Shown here: one piece after another, positions 16,917 through 25,078 of the stretch | How positions within the stretch are numbered: position 1 is the stretch's first letter | How the letters are laid out: every line of letters starts with the position of its first letter | Assembly (NCBI GenBank): GCA_017418975.1 | Contig: JAFOMG010000011.1 | Coordinates: forward strand, 372,001 to 436,000 | Direction of reading: 5' to 3' | From: Sphingomonas sp. | GTDB taxonomy: Bacteria; Pseudomonadota; Alphaproteobacteria; Sphingomonadales; Sphingomonadaceae | Length of the DNA stretch: 64,000 nucleotides | The notes under the pieces: generated by a model | The model's input: the letters and a program-made list of their open reading frames with translations, nothing else | Told to the model about the DNA's origin: nothing | Database searches by the model: none | Made by a program: the position numbers and the translations under genes

Positions 16917-18187
16917 TCGGTTTCGGCTTTGGCTTGGCAGTGCTGGCGTCGCCGGCTTTCGCGCAGACCGCTCCCAAGCCGCCCGCCGCGCCGAACGTCG
17001 CGGCCGAGACCGCGCTCGCCAAGCGCTATGTCGCCGAAGGCAAGGTGCCCGGCATCGTCATCCTTGCCGGCCGCCCGGACGGCGCGGTCACCGTGGTCAG
17101 CGAAGGCCGCGTCGCCGACGAGCCGGGCGCGCACGCCGCCGATGTCGACAGCCTGTGGCGCGTCTATTCGATGACCAAGCCGATCACCGGCATCGCCGCG
17201 ATGATCCTGATCGAGGAAGGCAAGCTCAAGCTCGACCAGCCGATCAGCGACTTCATCCCGGCGTTCAAGAACATGAAGGTGCTGGTCGATCCGGCCAAGG
17301 ACCTGACGAGCCGCCCGGCGACCAGGCCGATCACGGTGCGCAACCTGCTCACCCATACGGCGGGCCTGGGCTACAACATCATCACCAAGGGGCCTTTGCT
17401 CGACGAATACAACAGGCTCGGCATCAACCCGGCCCAGGTGAATGTCCAGATGGAAGGCCAGATGGCGGCGCTCCGCCCGGACAGCCTCGAGGAATTCGCC
17501 AACCGCACCGCCAGCCTGCCCCTGATCGCCGAGCCCGGCGCCAAGTGGAGCTATTCGATCGGGCTCGACATTCTCGGCCGGGTGATCGAGGTCGCCAGCG
17601 GCATGCCGTTCGACCAGTTCGTCAACACGCGCATCTTCAAGCCGCTCAAGATGGAGCAGAGCTACTGGACGGTGCCGGCGGACAAGGTCGGCAATTTCGC
17701 CAGCAACTATGTCTTCATGGGCGCCACCCGCGTGCCCGCCGATCCGGCGGCGACGTCGATCTATCTGAAGAAGCCCGAATTCCCCTATGGCGGCGCCGGC
17801 CTGGTCATGTCCGCGCGCGACTATGACCGGTTCCTCCACATGCTGCTGAACCGCGGCGAGCTGGATGGCGTGCGCATCCTCAAGCCCGAGACGGTGGCCG
17901 TCGCCATGTCGAACCTGCTGCCCGCCGGGGCCGACACCTCGATCCTCAACGAGACCGCGAAGGATACCGGTGCCCAGATGGGCTTCGGCGCCGGCGGCTC
18001 GGTCTATCTCGGCGACGTGCCGGGCGGTCCGGGCAAGGGCAGTTTCGGCTGGGGCGGCGCCGCCGGCACGATCGCCTGGGTCGATCCCGTGCACAAGGTG
18101 CGCGGCGTGGGGATGATCAACCTGTTCGGCGATACGCCGCTGAAGCGCGAAGTCTCCAAGGCGATCTACGCCGATCTCGCCAAGTGA
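16904..18187 (+). CDS. periplasmic serine hydrolase, beta-lactamase fold (class C type)
   Basis: A protein of 427 residues with a signal peptide (GFGFGLAVLASPAFAQ) and a penicillin-binding-protein-like hydrolase domain. The nucleophile motif SxxK is SMTK in WRVYSMTKPITG; the second-site tyrosine lies in WSYSIGLDILG; the third motif region is GGAAGT near FGWGGAAGTIAW. Such proteins act as esterases, D-aminopeptidases or carboxypeptidases; the substrate is not evident. ATG 16904 is preceded by AGGAGG and overlaps mutY by 13 bp. The stop overlaps the GTG of nudC. Confidence 0.87.
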   Translation: MRGVIGFGFGLAVLASPAFAQTAPKPPAAPNVAAETALAKRYVAEGKVPGIVILAGRPDGAVTVVSEGRVADEPGAHAADVDSLWRVYSMTKPITGIAAMILIEEGKLKLDQPISDFIPAFKNMKVLVDPAKDLTSRPATRPITVRNLLTHTAGLGYNIITKGPLLDEYNRLGINPAQVNVQMEGQMAALRPDSLEEFANRTASLPLIAEPGAKWSYSIGLDILGRVIEVASGMPFDQFVNTRIFKPLKMEQSYWTVPADKVGNFASNYVFMGATRVPADPAATSIYLKKPEFPYGGAGLVMSARDYDRFLHMLLNRGELDGVRILKPETVAVAMSNLLPAGADTSILNETAKDTGAQMGFGAGGSVYLGDVPGGPGKGSFGWGGAAGTIAWVDPVHKVRGVGMINLFGDTPLKREVSKAIYADLAK

Positions 18188-19056
18188 CGCGCGCGCCCGG
18201 TTTCACCGGCGGCACGCTCGATCGTGCCGACCGGGTTCGCCACGAGCCGGAACTGCTCGCCGCCGCGCTCGCCGATCCGCGCGCGCGCCTGCTGGTGCTC
18301 GATTCGCTCGATCCGGTGCTCGACGAAGGCGGCCGGCTGACCTGGACGGACCTGGCGGCGGCGCAGGGCGAGCTGTTGTTCCTCGGCTATGACCAGGGCG
18401 TGCCGCGTTTCGCCTCGGCCTTGCCCGACGGCATGCCGGTGCCGATGGGCCGATCGCCGGCGATGTTCGCGCTGCTCGATCGCTTCGCCGTGCCCGATGC
18501 CGCCAACTATGCTTCGGCGCGCGGGCTGGTCTTCTGGCATGGCCGCAACCGCTTCTGCGCCAATTGCGGCGCGTCCACCCGCATCACCCATGCCGGCTGG
18601 GCGCGGCACTGCCCCGATTGCGGCGCCGAGCATTTCCCGCGCGTCGAGCCGGTGGTGATCATGCTCGCCGAGCATGGCGACCGCGCGCTGCTCGGCCGCC
18701 AGCCGAGCTGGCCGCCGGGCCGCTATTCGGCGCTGGCCGGTTTCCTCGAAGTGGGCGAGGCGATCGAAGAGGCGGTGCGCCGCGAGACCTTCGAGGAAGC
18801 GGGGATCCGGCTGGGCGCGGTCCGCTATGTCGCCAGCCAGCCCTGGCCCTTCCCGGCATCGCTGATGGTCGCCTGTATCGGCGAGGCGCTGAACGACGAT
18901 ATCCGCGTCGATGTGAACGAGCTGGAGGATGCGCGCTGGTTCACGCGCGCGGAAGCGGCGCTGGCGCTGGCCGGCGATCCCGCCGCGCCCTTCCTGGGCC
19001 CGCCGCCCTATGCGATCGCCCATACGCTGCTGACGGCCTGGGTGGAGGGGGGCTAG
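18184..19056 (+). CDS. nudC: NAD(+) diphosphatase NudC
   Basis: A Nudix hydrolase of 290 residues that cleaves NADH/NAD to NMN(H) and AMP and can remove NAD caps from RNA. A zinc ribbon is visible as CANC followed 15 residues later by CPDC. The Nudix box is GFLEVGEAIEEAVRRETFEE followed by AG, and the NudC-specific SQPWPFPASLM follows. The start is GTG 18184, overlapping the previous stop as GTGA, so translation is coupled to the serine hydrolase. The gene is followed by a C-rich palindromic stretch. Confidence 0.93.
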   Translation: MTRAPGFTGGTLDRADRVRHEPELLAAALADPRARLLVLDSLDPVLDEGGRLTWTDLAAAQGELLFLGYDQGVPRFASALPDGMPVPMGRSPAMFALLDRFAVPDAANYASARGLVFWHGRNRFCANCGASTRITHAGWARHCPDCGAEHFPRVEPVVIMLAEHGDRALLGRQPSWPPGRYSALAGFLEVGEAIEEAVRRETFEEAGIRLGAVRYVASQPWPFPASLMVACIGEALNDDIRVDVNELEDARWFTRAEAALALAGDPAAPFLGPPPYAIAHTLLTAWVEGG

Positions 19057-19105
19057 CCTCCCCCTCTTCCCCCTCCCGGGAGGGAGGGGAGTTTCAGCGG
19101 GGAGT

Positions 19106-19612
19106 TCAATCCTCCTCCACCGGCCGGGTCGCCCAGCTGGCGTGCAGCGTCGGCACGGTGAGGTAGAGCACGAACAGCATATAGGTGAAGTTCGCGAGCT
19201 GCGCGATCAGCGCCTCGCGGCTCCAATGGTCGAGCAGCGTCAGGCCGAGCATCAGCCAGATGCCGATAAAGGTCGTGAAGCTCACCGTCGCGAAGCCCGC
19301 CAGGAAGGCGCGCTGGCGCAGCTGCCGGTCGAACTCGTCGACCAGCCTGGGGCCGCCCCAGGGCTTGATCGGCCCGAAGATCGGCAGGAGCGTGCCCAGC
19401 ACGAACCCCGCCGAGATCAGCGCATAGCCCGGATAGGTCCCGTCGGGCCGCGCCAGCCCCCAGGCCCAGCCGCCCAGGGCCAGGGCGAGCGCGAGGATCG
19501 GGATCCAGCGCAGATGGCGTCGGCGGACCTCGGTCCGGGCGAGCGCGGGGATGCCGGTGCGATCGGCGGCGGCGTCGAGCCGGGAGAACAGGCGCTGGTT
19601 GAAACGGGACAT
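19106..19612 (-). CDS. membrane protein of unknown function paired with an XRE regulator
   Basis: A protein of 168 residues. ATG 19612 (MSRFNQRLFSRLDAAADRTG) is preceded by GGAGG with good spacing. Three to four hydrophobic segments are seen: residues about 35-52 (WIPILALALALGGWAWGL), 62-78, 106-125 and 140-158. There are no catalytic motifs. It follows the XRE regulator gene by 14 bp on the same strand. Small HTH regulators paired with membrane proteins of this type are common in sphingomonads; the regulator probably controls the pair, but the role is unknown. Confidence 0.7.
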   Translation of the reverse strand: MSRFNQRLFSRLDAAADRTGIPALARTEVRRRHLRWIPILALALALGGWAWGLARPDGTYPGYALISAGFVLGTLLPIFGPIKPWGGPRLVDEFDRQLRQRAFLAGFATVSFTTFIGIWLMLGLTLLDHWSREALIAQLANFTYMLFVLYLTVPTLHASWATRPVEED

Positions 19613-19626
19613 GTCGGCCTCCGGGA

Positions 19627-19905
19627 TCATTCGGCCGCGCGGCGCAGCGCCGACGCGACCGATTCGAAAGGAGTGAAGGAGAAGAGCAGCTCGACCGGCG
19701 CGTCGAACACCGCGGCGAGCTTCATGCCGAGCTCCAGGCTGGGGCTGTAGTCGCCGCGCTCGAGATAGCCGATCGTCTGGGGGTTCACCCCCACCGCTTC
19801 GGCCAGCGCGCGCCGGCTCATCCCGCGTTCGGCGCGGAACAGGGCAATACGGTTGTGGATCTGCGGCAATTTGACGACTCGGAAGATGATATATTGCTTA
19901 TACAC
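19627..19905 (-). CDS. XRE-family HTH transcriptional regulator
   Basis: A single-domain Cro/C1-type DNA-binding protein of at most 92 residues. The HTH is LPQIHNRIALFRAERGMSRR followed by ALAEAVGVNPQTIGYLERGD, with the typical YSPSLELGMKLAAVF helix after it. The start is uncertain: GTG 19905 gives an N-terminal MYKQYIIF extension, while TTG 19869 gives the more usual N-terminus (LPQIHNRI); neither has a strong binding site. The AT-rich stretch at 19880-19910 looks like its promoter. It is probably the controller of the downstream membrane-protein gene. Confidence 0.82.
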   Translation of the reverse strand: MYKQYIIFRVVKLPQIHNRIALFRAERGMSRRALAEAVGVNPQTIGYLERGDYSPSLELGMKLAAVFDAPVELLFSFTPFESVASALRRAAE

Positions 19906-20437
19906 AACAAATCATCGCGTGAGTCAAGCGAGTGCCCGCCCCCTGAAGAGCATGTTCCGGTGGTGACCGAGTTGCCTCTGGTGTGAGTTGGGACGGATCG
20001 ACATTCAGGCTAGGGGGTGCGGCGTGGCGGAACACTTCGAACCAGCCTCCTCCGTCACCCTGGACTTGTTTGGCGCTTATCCCCTTGGGACAGGGCGTGC
20101 CCGATAGCCGTCATCCCCGCGAAGGCGGGGATCCAGGGTAGTTGCGGGATATCGGCGCCACCGCGCGAACGCTCTCCGGAAGTGCCAGGAATTCCTTGCG
20201 CCTGTGCCGCGCCTGGCCCTGGATCCCCGCCGGCGCGGGGATGACGGAATGGGGTGCACTTGTCTTTACGGGATAGGCGCCAGCTTGTTTCAGGATCCAA
20301 GGTGCCGCCGGCGATATCGCTGGTGGAGAATTGGATGCCGGAACAAGCTCAGCATGACGGAGGGGAGAGGCTTCGACATGCGGCTTCCGTCCCTCGCCGC
20401 CGGGAACGGAAGGGACGGAGCTGAATGTCGATTGGCC
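19906..20437. other. 532-bp intergenic region filled with nested repeats
   Basis: No coding region is supported here. From left to right it holds the AT-rich XRE promoter region, an arm of a dispersed repeat (GACGGATCGACATTC at 19992 and a TCACCCTGGACTTGTTT arm ending at 20071), a 210-bp inverted-repeat insertion (20072-20281), and the remaining part of the dispersed repeat up to about 20441. The last of these partly matches the 30951-31078 repeat in reverse orientation. Confidence 0.8.
20063..20290. mobile_element. miniature inverted-repeat element with 9-bp target duplication
   Basis: The element runs from 20072 to 20281. Its ends are imperfect inverted repeats: GGCGCTTATCCC on the left and the complement of GGCGCCTATCCC on the right. 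It is flanked directly by GACTTGTTT (20063-20071) and AGCTTGTTT (20282-20290), a 9-bp direct repeat with two mismatches. Inside lies a palindromic pair at 20107-20138 and 20218-20247, CCGTCATCCCCGC facing GCGGGGATGACGG. It has no open reading frame, so it would need a transposase in trans. It interrupts a dispersed repeat whose uninterrupted form (CTGAACTTGTTTCAG) is at about 31040-31060. Confidence 0.75.
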
Positions 20438-20441
20438 CTAG
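20291..20441. repeat. right part of a dispersed palindromic repeat split by the insertion
   Basis: The stretch after the insertion continues CAGGATCCAAG, then TTGGATGCCGGAACAAG and CAGCATGACGGA, the opposite arm of the same palindrome. GGCTTCGACATGC and CTTCCGTCCCTCGCC follow, ending GAATGTCGAT. The latter half matches the reverse complement of 30951-31078. It is a REPIN-like repeat, not coding. Confidence 0.65.
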
Positions 20442-21340
20442 GCCCGTTCGCGCGCCTGGGCGTAGGTGCCGAGCACGCGCATCCACTTGGTGTGGAACTT
20501 CAGCTCCTCGAGCGCGCGGGCGACCGGCGCCTCGTCGGGGCTGCCGACGATGTCCGCATAGAATTCGGTCGCCGCGAAGCTGCCGCCGCGCTGGTAGCTC
20601 TCCAGCTTGGTCATGTTGACGCCATTGGTCGCGAAGCCGCCCAGCGCCTTGTAGAGCGCGGCGGGGACGTTCTTCACTTCGAAGACGAAGGTGGTCATGA
20701 ACGGGGGCCCCGCTTCCCCGGCCCCCTCGGCGGCCAGCGGCTCGCGGGCGAGAATGACGAAGCGCGTCATGTTGTGCTCGGCATCGGCGATGTCGGCGCC
20801 CAGCGTCTGCAGGTCGTAGAGCGCGGCGGCGCCCGGGGGCGCCAGCGCGGCGACCGCCGGATCGCCGGCCTCCGCCACCATCGCGGCGGCGCCGGCCGTG
20901 TCGGGATAGGCGAGCGGCTGGATGCCCTGGGCCTTCAGCCAGTGGCGGCACTGGCCGAGCGCCTGGGGATGGCTCATCGCCTGGCGCACGCCTTCGACCG
21001 GGCCCAGCCCCATCAGGGCGTAGCGGATCGGCAGGAAATGCTCGCCGATGATCGACAGGCCCGATTCGGGCAGCAGGAAATGGATGTCGGCGACGCGGCC
21101 GTGCAGCGAATTCTCGATCGGGATCATCGCGCAGCCGGCACGGCCTTCCTTCACGGCGTCGATCGCGTCCTCGAACGAAAAGCAGGGGAGCGGCAGTCCG
21201 TCGGGGAAGCATTCGCGCACCGCGATGTGCGAATTGGCGCCGGGCGCGCCCTGGAAGGCGACGGCCCGCACGGGGGTCTTGGCGGCTGCCTCGGTCATCT
21301 CCGCGACGAGCTTTCTCGCCGGGCTCGCGAAATTCTCCAT
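20438..21340 (-). CDS. pheA: prephenate dehydratase
   Basis: A monofunctional prephenate dehydratase of 300 residues that makes phenylpyruvate for phenylalanine synthesis. The catalytic domain shows VAFQGAPGANSHIAV, ENSLHGRVADIHFLL and a TRFVILA motif (with the catalytic Thr-Arg-Phe). The C-terminal ACT domain has ALYKALGGFATNGVNMTKLESY, the GALV/ESRP-like region that binds phenylalanine for feedback control. There is no fused chorismate mutase; a separate one lies at 2887. It is divergent from the cytochrome c gene with a 102-bp gap. The start is ATG 21340. Confidence 0.95.
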   Translation of the reverse strand: MENFASPARKLVAEMTEAAAKTPVRAVAFQGAPGANSHIAVRECFPDGLPLPCFSFEDAIDAVKEGRAGCAMIPIENSLHGRVADIHFLLPESGLSIIGEHFLPIRYALMGLGPVEGVRQAMSHPQALGQCRHWLKAQGIQPLAYPDTAGAAAMVAEAGDPAVAALAPPGAAALYDLQTLGADIADAEHNMTRFVILAREPLAAEGAGEAGPPFMTTFVFEVKNVPAALYKALGGFATNGVNMTKLESYQRGGSFAATEFYADIVGSPDEAPVARALEELKFHTKWMRVLGTYAQARERA

Positions 21341-21442
21341 AATGGCCGGGCGCTAGCCGCCGAACCTCGCACTCGCAAGCCCCGCTTGCTTTAGTTGCGG
21401 TGCCGGTTTTAAAGGAACGCAATTTTTCCGCAGGGGCATTTC

Positions 21443-22111
21443 ATGGACAATCGCTTCAATACGATCGCGGGCTGGGCACTTGCGGGCGGCATTGCCGCGC
21501 TCGGGCTTTCGATCGCCGGCGGCATGCTGTTCCATGGCGAGCGTCCCGAGCACATGGGCTATGTGATCGAGGGCGTCGAGGAAGGCGGCGAGAGCGGTGC
21601 CGCGGCGGTCGAGCCGATCGCGGTGCGCCTGGCCAAGGCCGATGTCGCCAAGGGCGAGGCCTCGTTCAAGAAGTGCATGGCCTGCCACACGATCAACCAG
21701 GGCGGCGCGAACGGTATCGGCCCCAATCTCTACGGCACGATGGGCGAGGGCATCGCCCAGGGCAAGGCCGGCTTCGCCTTCTCCGATGCGCTCAAGGCCG
21801 TGGGCGGCAATTGGGACTTCGACAAGATGGACGCGTGGCTGTCCAACCCGCGCAAGTTCGCCTCGGGCACCAAGATGACCTTTGCGGGCATCGCGGACGG
21901 CCAGGAGCGCGCGAACGTGATCGCCTATCTGAACGCGCAGGGCTCGAACCTGCCGCTGCCGGCGGCCCCGGCCGCCGGCGCCGCGCCCGCTCCGGCGGAG
22001 GGCAATGCGACCGACGCGCACGCCGCCGGCGGCAACGCGGCGGCTCCGGCCGAGGCCGCGCCCGCCAAGGATCCCGCCGCCAAGCCGCCGGTGGAGAAGA
22101 AGGGCGCCTGA
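21443..22111 (+). CDS. membrane-anchored class I cytochrome c
   Basis: A protein of 222 residues. An uncleaved N-terminal anchor (residues about 8-28, AGWALAGGIAALGLSIAGGM) places the haem domain in the periplasm. The haem site is CMACH near residue 78, and the sixth ligand Met is in GTKMTFAGI, as in cytochrome c2/c552-type proteins. The C-terminal 55 residues are a low-complexity Ala/Pro tail ending KPPVEKKGA. Such proteins shuttle electrons between the bc1 complex and oxidases. A strong terminator follows at 22139-22173, so the gene is probably monocistronic. Confidence 0.9.
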   Translation: MDNRFNTIAGWALAGGIAALGLSIAGGMLFHGERPEHMGYVIEGVEEGGESGAAAVEPIAVRLAKADVAKGEASFKKCMACHTINQGGANGIGPNLYGTMGEGIAQGKAGFAFSDALKAVGGNWDFDKMDAWLSNPRKFASGTKMTFAGIADGQERANVIAYLNAQGSNLPLPAAPAAGAAPAPAEGNATDAHAAGGNAAAPAEAAPAKDPAAKPPVEKKGA

Positions 22112-22138
22112 GGGCGCGCGCACGGATCGGATGCACGG

Positions 22139-22173
22139 GGCGCCGCGAAGCATTTCGCGGCGCCTTTTCTTTT
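22139..22173 (+). terminator. rho-independent terminator after cytochrome c
   Basis: GGCGCCGCGAA (22139-22149) pairs perfectly with TTCGCGGCGCC (22154-22164) around the loop GCAT, and is followed by TTTTCTTTT. It is 28 bases after the cytochrome stop. This is the best terminator in the window. Confidence 0.9.
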
Positions 22174-22243
22174 CCGGCCGGACGGCGCGGCGGTCTTCGC
22201 GCCGCTGCTGGACGGGTTCGGCCCGGCTTGGCTAGGGAAGGCG

Positions 22244-22639
22244 ATGGCCTCGCACCTTTCCCCCGAACTCGCCATCCGCATGCGCCGCGCCGCGTTCAAC
22301 CGGGCGCTGGCCGAGGCCGATCTCGCTGCGATCGGCCCGCTCCTCGCGCCCGATGTCGTGCTGGTCGCCGGCACCGATTCGGCGGTGATCGCCGGCCGCA
22401 AGGCGCAGCTGCTCGCCTGGAAGCGGGAATTCGCGGCGCCCGATCGCGCCGTCTATGCGCGCACGCCGGAAGCGATCACGCTTTCCCCGGTGGCGCCGAT
22501 CGCCTTCGAGCACGGGGCCTGGCAGGGCGTGTCGTCGCGAAACGGCGCGATCGAGGCGGCGGGCGCCTATACCGCCAAATGGCGCGAGCGCGGCGGCGAA
22601 TGGCTGATCGAGGCCGAGCTCTATCTCACGCTCGCCTGA
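22244..22639 (+). CDS. NTF2-like (DUF4440/SnoaL) small protein
   Basis: A protein of 131 residues with the cone-shaped NTF2-like pattern: an N-terminal helix (MRRAAFNRALAEADLAAIGP), then PDVVLVAGTDSAVIAGRKA and a C-terminal strand pair YTAKWRERGGEWLIEAELYL. Members bind small hydrophobic ligands or act as isomerases or polyketide cyclases; no catalytic residue can be assigned. It has no signal peptide. GGAAGG lies just before ATG 22244. It stands alone between the cytochrome terminator and the yfiR operon. Confidence 0.75.
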   Translation: MASHLSPELAIRMRRAAFNRALAEADLAAIGPLLAPDVVLVAGTDSAVIAGRKAQLLAWKREFAAPDRAVYARTPEAITLSPVAPIAFEHGAWQGVSSRNGAIEAAGAYTAKWRERGGEWLIEAELYLTLA

Positions 22640-22733
22640 ATGGTGCGGCGCGGCAAAATGTAACGCACGGTAAGCCGGTGCGAAGCTTGGGTTTTCGCAA
22701 AAACCCTCTCCTTCTCCGCAGATTCCGCGTGAC

Positions 22734-23327
22734 TTGCCGCGAACGCTTTCGGTACCGTTATGGTTATTGGGCCGTAAAGGCCGGAAGGATCGGGTCGCCT
22801 TGTTGCTTGCTCTCGCCCTGTTGGCGATAGTTCCGGGATCTGCTGAGGTACCGATCCTGGCGGCCGACACGCGCTTCGCGCCAGGCACCGAGGACAGCGC
22901 CGTCGCCCGCACCGTCGGCGGAATCGCGAGCTATACGCGCTGGCCGGAGCCGATACCCACCCTGCATGTCTGCGTCGCTGGTGCAGTGCACCATGCCGAC
23001 CGGCTGGGCGAGGCGGCGCGCACGGCGGGCCGGCCGGTGGCGGTGCGCCGCCTTGGCGTCGGCACGGCGCTGGCCGGCTGCGACCTTCTCTATCTCGGGG
23101 CGATGCGGCCGGCCGAGAGTCTGGGCATGATCCGCGCGACGCACGGGCGCGCGATACTATCGATCGCCGAATCCGATCCGGCATGCCGTGGCGGCGCGAT
23201 GTTCTGCCTCGCGGTGGGCGCCTCGTCGCTCAGCTTCCGGATCAACATCGATGCGATCTCGCGCAGCACGTTGCGCGTCGATCCGCGCGTGCAGCGCGTG
23301 GCAACCCTGACGGGAGGGGGAAACTGA
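22734..23327 (+). CDS. yfiR: YfiR-family periplasmic repressor of a diguanylate cyclase
   Basis: A YfiR/DUF4154 protein. In Pseudomonas, YfiR sits in the periplasm and holds the diguanylate cyclase YfiN off until redox stress or YfiB relieves it. The hydrophobic LLLALALLAIVPGSA is a signal peptide. Four cysteines (LHVCVAG, LAGCDLL, DPACRGG, MFCLAVG) match the disulfide-forming set of the family. The start is uncertain: TTG 22734 gives 197 residues, while TTG 22800, after GGAAGG, gives 175 and puts the signal peptide at the N-terminus, which fits better. Its stop TGA shares a base with the ATG of the cyclase. Confidence 0.85.
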   Translation: MPRTLSVPLWLLGRKGRKDRVALLLALALLAIVPGSAEVPILAADTRFAPGTEDSAVARTVGGIASYTRWPEPIPTLHVCVAGAVHHADRLGEAARTAGRPVAVRRLGVGTALAGCDLLYLGAMRPAESLGMIRATHGRAILSIAESDPACRGGAMFCLAVGASSLSFRINIDAISRSTLRVDPRVQRVATLTGGGN

Positions 23328-24556
23328 TGGCGGGTCCTACGCAATTGCCGAGCGTGCGCCAGGTGCTCTCGAGGGTGCATTTCCGCGTCACCCTGGTCGC
23401 CGTGGCGATCGCCGGGCTCACCGTGATGCTCACCGGCTTCGCGGCGCTCGGCATCTATGCCCGGCAGAACCTCGAGCTGATCGCCCAGACGGCGAGCTAC
23501 AGCGTCGCGCCCGCGCTGGTGTTCGACGATCCCGACGCGGCCAGGCTCACCATCGAGCCGCTGGCGGAGAGCCCGGGCGTGGCGGGTATCGTGGTGTTCG
23601 GCCCGTCCGCGCACCCCTTTGCCGAGCGCGCCAAGGCGACGCTGGCCGCCGGCTCGTCGATCGGATGGGTGGCGAAATCGCTGTTCTTTCCCCGGCCGGT
23701 CGCCGCGCCGGTCACGCAGGGCGGCCGGGTGATCGGGGAGGTCCGGGTCGAGGGCGATGCCTCGATCGTTGCCGGTTATATCCGTGCCGGGCTGCTCGGC
23801 GGCCTGGCCTGCCTCCTCGTCACCGCGATCGCCACGTCGCTGCTCGCGCGGCGACTGCAGGAGGAGATCGCCGCGCCGCTTCAGGCCATGGCCGCCGTCG
23901 CGCATGCCGTGCGCGTGGGGCGCGCCTTCGATCGCCGCGCGCCCAGCGCGAGCATTCGCGAGATCGATTCGCTGCGCGACGACTTCAACGCCCTGCTCGC
24001 CGAGCTGGAGGAATGGCATCATCGCATGCGCGACGAGAATGCCGCGCTCAGCCACCAGGCGACGCACGACCCGCTCACTGGGCTGCCCAACCGGGCATTG
24101 CTGGAGCAGGAGCTTTCGGCGGCGCTGGAGCGCGCCCGGCGCGAGGGCACCAGCTTCGCGCTGCTCTATGCCGATGGCGACGGCTTCAAGGCGATTAACG
24201 ACGCCTATGGCCATGCGGCGGGGGACGCGGTGCTGGTCGCGATCGGGCGCCGGCTGCGCAAGGGCCTGCGCGCCAGCGACATCGCGGCGCGGCTCGGCGG
24301 CGACGAGTTCGCCATCCTGCTCGCGGTGCCGAGCGGGGCGGAGGCGGTGGCGCGCGCCAGCGAAGGGATCGCGCGCCAGATGGCCGCGCCGATCGCGTTG
24401 CCCGGCGGCGAGCAGGTGGTGGTGGGGCTGACGCTGGGCGCCGCCGTCTATCCGCGCGACGGCGAGGATCTGGCGGCCCTGGTCCATCATGCGGACCTCG
24501 CGATGCTCACCGCCAAGCAGGGACGCCCCCAACCTCGAAAGGAAGGCAGGAAATGA
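23327..24556 (+). CDS. yfiN: YfiN-type membrane diguanylate cyclase
   Basis: A protein of 409 residues that makes cyclic di-GMP from two GTP. Layout: first membrane segment at about residues 20-45 (VTLVAVAIAGLTVMLTGFAA), periplasmic sensor domain to about 145, second segment GLLGGLACLLVTAIATSLLA, HAMP linker, then the GGDEF domain. The active site is intact, RLGGDEFAILL, and the product-inhibition I-site RxxD is present five residues upstream (RASD). No EAL domain is seen. ATG 23327 follows GGGAGGGGG. It sits between yfiR and yfiB in the same order as in Pseudomonas. Confidence 0.92.
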   Translation: MAGPTQLPSVRQVLSRVHFRVTLVAVAIAGLTVMLTGFAALGIYARQNLELIAQTASYSVAPALVFDDPDAARLTIEPLAESPGVAGIVVFGPSAHPFAERAKATLAAGSSIGWVAKSLFFPRPVAAPVTQGGRVIGEVRVEGDASIVAGYIRAGLLGGLACLLVTAIATSLLARRLQEEIAAPLQAMAAVAHAVRVGRAFDRRAPSASIREIDSLRDDFNALLAELEEWHHRMRDENAALSHQATHDPLTGLPNRALLEQELSAALERARREGTSFALLYADGDGFKAINDAYGHAAGDAVLVAIGRRLRKGLRASDIAARLGGDEFAILLAVPSGAEAVARASEGIARQMAAPIALPGGEQVVVGLTLGAAVYPRDGEDLAALVHHADLAMLTAKQGRPQPRKEGRK

Positions 24557-25044
24557 AGCTCGCCGGATATGGTCCCTTGCTCGCGCTGCTGGCGCTGCTG
24601 CTGGCCGGCTGCCAGGCGTCGATGCGCCCCAAGCCGCTCTGGACCGCGCCCCAGATCGAAGTGATGCGCGCCGCCGGCTTCGTGCAGACCGATCGCGGCT
24701 GGGAGCTCAGCGTCGCCGACCGCCTGCTCTTCGCGTCGGACGAGAGCCGGGTCGACGAGAAGCAGGCCGTGGTGATCGCGCGCATCGCGAGCAACCTGCA
24801 GGCGGTGGAGATCCGCCACGCCACGATCGAGGGGCATGCCGACATCACCGGCACCCGCCACCACAATCTGGTCCTGTCGGGGCAACGCGCCCGGGCGGTC
24901 GCCAATGTGTTCGTCGGCGCGGGTTTCGATCGCGACAATATCCGCGCCGAGGGGCTGGGCGATCGCTATCCGATCGAGGACAATCGCACGGCCGAGGGGC
25001 GGCAGGAGAATCGCCGGGTGGTGATCCTCCTCACCGCGCCCTGA
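24553..25044 (+). CDS. yfiB: YfiB-type OmpA-like outer-membrane lipoprotein
   Basis: A protein of 163 residues with the lipobox LLLAGC (lipidated Cys near residue 19). The rest is an OmpA-like peptidoglycan-binding domain with IEGHADITGTRHHNLVLSGQ, RARAV and NRRVVILL motifs. In the known system YfiB captures YfiR at the outer membrane and frees the cyclase. The ATG overlaps the cyclase stop as ATGA. A perfect hairpin follows at 25050-25073. Confidence 0.9.
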   Translation: MKLAGYGPLLALLALLLAGCQASMRPKPLWTAPQIEVMRAAGFVQTDRGWELSVADRLLFASDESRVDEKQAVVIARIASNLQAVEIRHATIEGHADITGTRHHNLVLSGQRARAVANVFVGAGFDRDNIRAEGLGDRYPIEDNRTAEGRQENRRVVILLTAP

Positions 25045-25049
25045 GCGCG

Positions 25050-25073
25050 CCGGCCGGATCGCTTTCCGGCCGG
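25050..25073. terminator. hairpin between convergent yfiB and the LOG-like gene
   Basis: CCGGCCGGA (25050-25058) pairs with TCCGGCCGG (25065-25073). No T-run follows, so terminator function in both directions is likely but not certain. Confidence 0.6.
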
Positions 25074-25078
25074 ATTGC

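Noticed and set aside
20072..20281. A full insertion sequence
   Set aside because: At 210 bp with no open frame it cannot encode a transposase; it is treated as a non-autonomous miniature element.
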